Of a DNA stretch of 29,523 nucleotides, positions 29,296-29,523 are shown piece after piece. Positions within the stretch are counted from its first letter, which is position 1. The number at the start of each line of letters is the position of its first letter. The position numbers and the translations under genes are program-made. A model generated the notes under the pieces. That model worked only from the letters and a program-made list of their open reading frames with translations. It searched no databases and was not told the DNA's origin. The DNA lies in the IMG/VR virus record IMGVR_UViG_3300043449_000693, positions 1-29,523 of that record; one strand, written 5' to 3'. This stretch comes from a virus.

Positions 29296-29477
29296 CACGC
29301 CGCTCCCGCGATCCTCGACGCGACGAGCGCGTCGATCTCGAGGTGCAGCGCGATGCGGTGCTGGCGGAGCCGGCTGATCTTCTGAAGGTCCGCGCCGCGG
29401 TCGGCGGCCTCCTCGATCAGCAGGAAGCGCTCGACGTCAGCGAGGCGCTCCCGCAACTGGGAAAGCTGGTCGTCCAT
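29295..29477 (-). CDS. Small coiled-coil protein, 60 aa
   Basis: A helical protein with heptads (DDQLSQLRERLADVERFLLI, RLRQHRIALHLEIDALVASR). ATG 29477 is preceded by GGAGGAGG, fixing this start. An in-frame TTG at 29498 would add MAARRRD without a binding site. First gene of the leftward chain visible here, because its upstream partner, if any, would lie beyond the right edge. Ends overlap the next gene (TGATG). No family is recognised. Confidence 0.72.
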   Translation of the reverse strand: MDDQLSQLRERLADVERFLLIEEAADRGADLQKISRLRQHRIALHLEIDALVASRIAGAA

Positions 29478-29490
29478 GTCCCTCCTCCGA

Positions 29491-29507
29491 GCCGCCAATG
29501 GGGCGGC
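29491..29507 (-). repeat. Short hairpin ahead of the first visible leftward gene
   Basis: GCCGCC (29491-29496) pairs with GGCGGC (29502-29507) across a five-base loop, just upstream of the GGAGGAGG binding site of the 60-aa gene. Without a T-run on either side it is not a clear terminator. The remaining bases to the right edge show no start codon or complete gene. Confidence 0.35.
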
Positions 29508-29523
29508 AACGGATGGGACGATA

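Noticed and set aside
1-29523. CRISPR arrays, tRNA or rRNA genes, insertion sequences
   Set aside because: No regularly spaced repeats with unique spacers, no tRNA-like cloverleaf with CCA-end context, and no transposase-like gene or terminal inverted repeats of an IS were found by reading. A tRNA scan would be needed for certainty.

Overview
The window is part of a temperate, T7-like (podovirus-type) bacteriophage genome, or a prophage of that type. Base composition is strongly GC-rich and genes are packed with 1-4 base start/stop overlaps. Several families point to an alphaproteobacterial host, perhaps Hyphomicrobiales: a DUF6456-type protein, a three-helix 'gene-transfer release' holin and a Bbp19-like protein. 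The host assignment is inference, because no host gene is visible.

Layout, left to right. Positions 1-1793 (+) hold the end of a replication gene (C-terminus of a RepA-like AAA ATPase), a block of short TTCCGCAG repeats with a strong hairpin, and two small genes, the second with a DUF6456-like domain. Positions 1891-4055 hold the packaging genes: a small-terminase-like protein, a palindrome-rich 320 bp gap, and the large terminase. Positions 4055-7243 hold accessory and small structural genes: a GNAT-like protein, a short conserved phage protein, an Ala-rich coiled coil, two beta-rich proteins, a glycine-rich surface protein and two very small genes. Positions 7240-11615 are the head module: portal (head-tail connector), Bbp19-like protein, scaffold, major capsid protein and a small beta-rich virion protein, closed by a clear intrinsic terminator. 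Positions 11677-19641 encode the tail tube proteins A and B and three internal ejection proteins like T7 gp14, gp15 and gp16. Positions 19652-23330 encode a gp17-like tail fibre adaptor, a large LamG/SPRY/DUF7483 receptor-type protein and a small tail assembly-like protein. Positions 23339-25755 are the lysis cassette: a one-TM holin candidate, a metallophosphoesterase, a small unknown, a 3-TM holin and a GH108 endolysin.

From 25876 to the right edge everything is on the minus strand. It forms one leftward chain of 13 mostly ATGA-coupled genes, from small unknowns and micro membrane proteins through a solo DNA methyltransferase-like gene to an AlpA-like excisionase and a tyrosine integrase. 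The integrase and endolysin genes converge on a short, less GC-rich gap that is a candidate attP. Since both genes flank this gap without host DNA between them, the sequence resembles free phage, or a prophage whose attachment site lies elsewhere.

The points most worth a second look are the palindrome array between the terminase genes, the repeat/hairpin block behind the replication gene, the 27- and 28-residue membrane peptides in the integrase operon, an apparent frame break with a duplicated 16 bp leader at 27235-27431, and the compositionally distinct glycine-rich module between terminase and portal.
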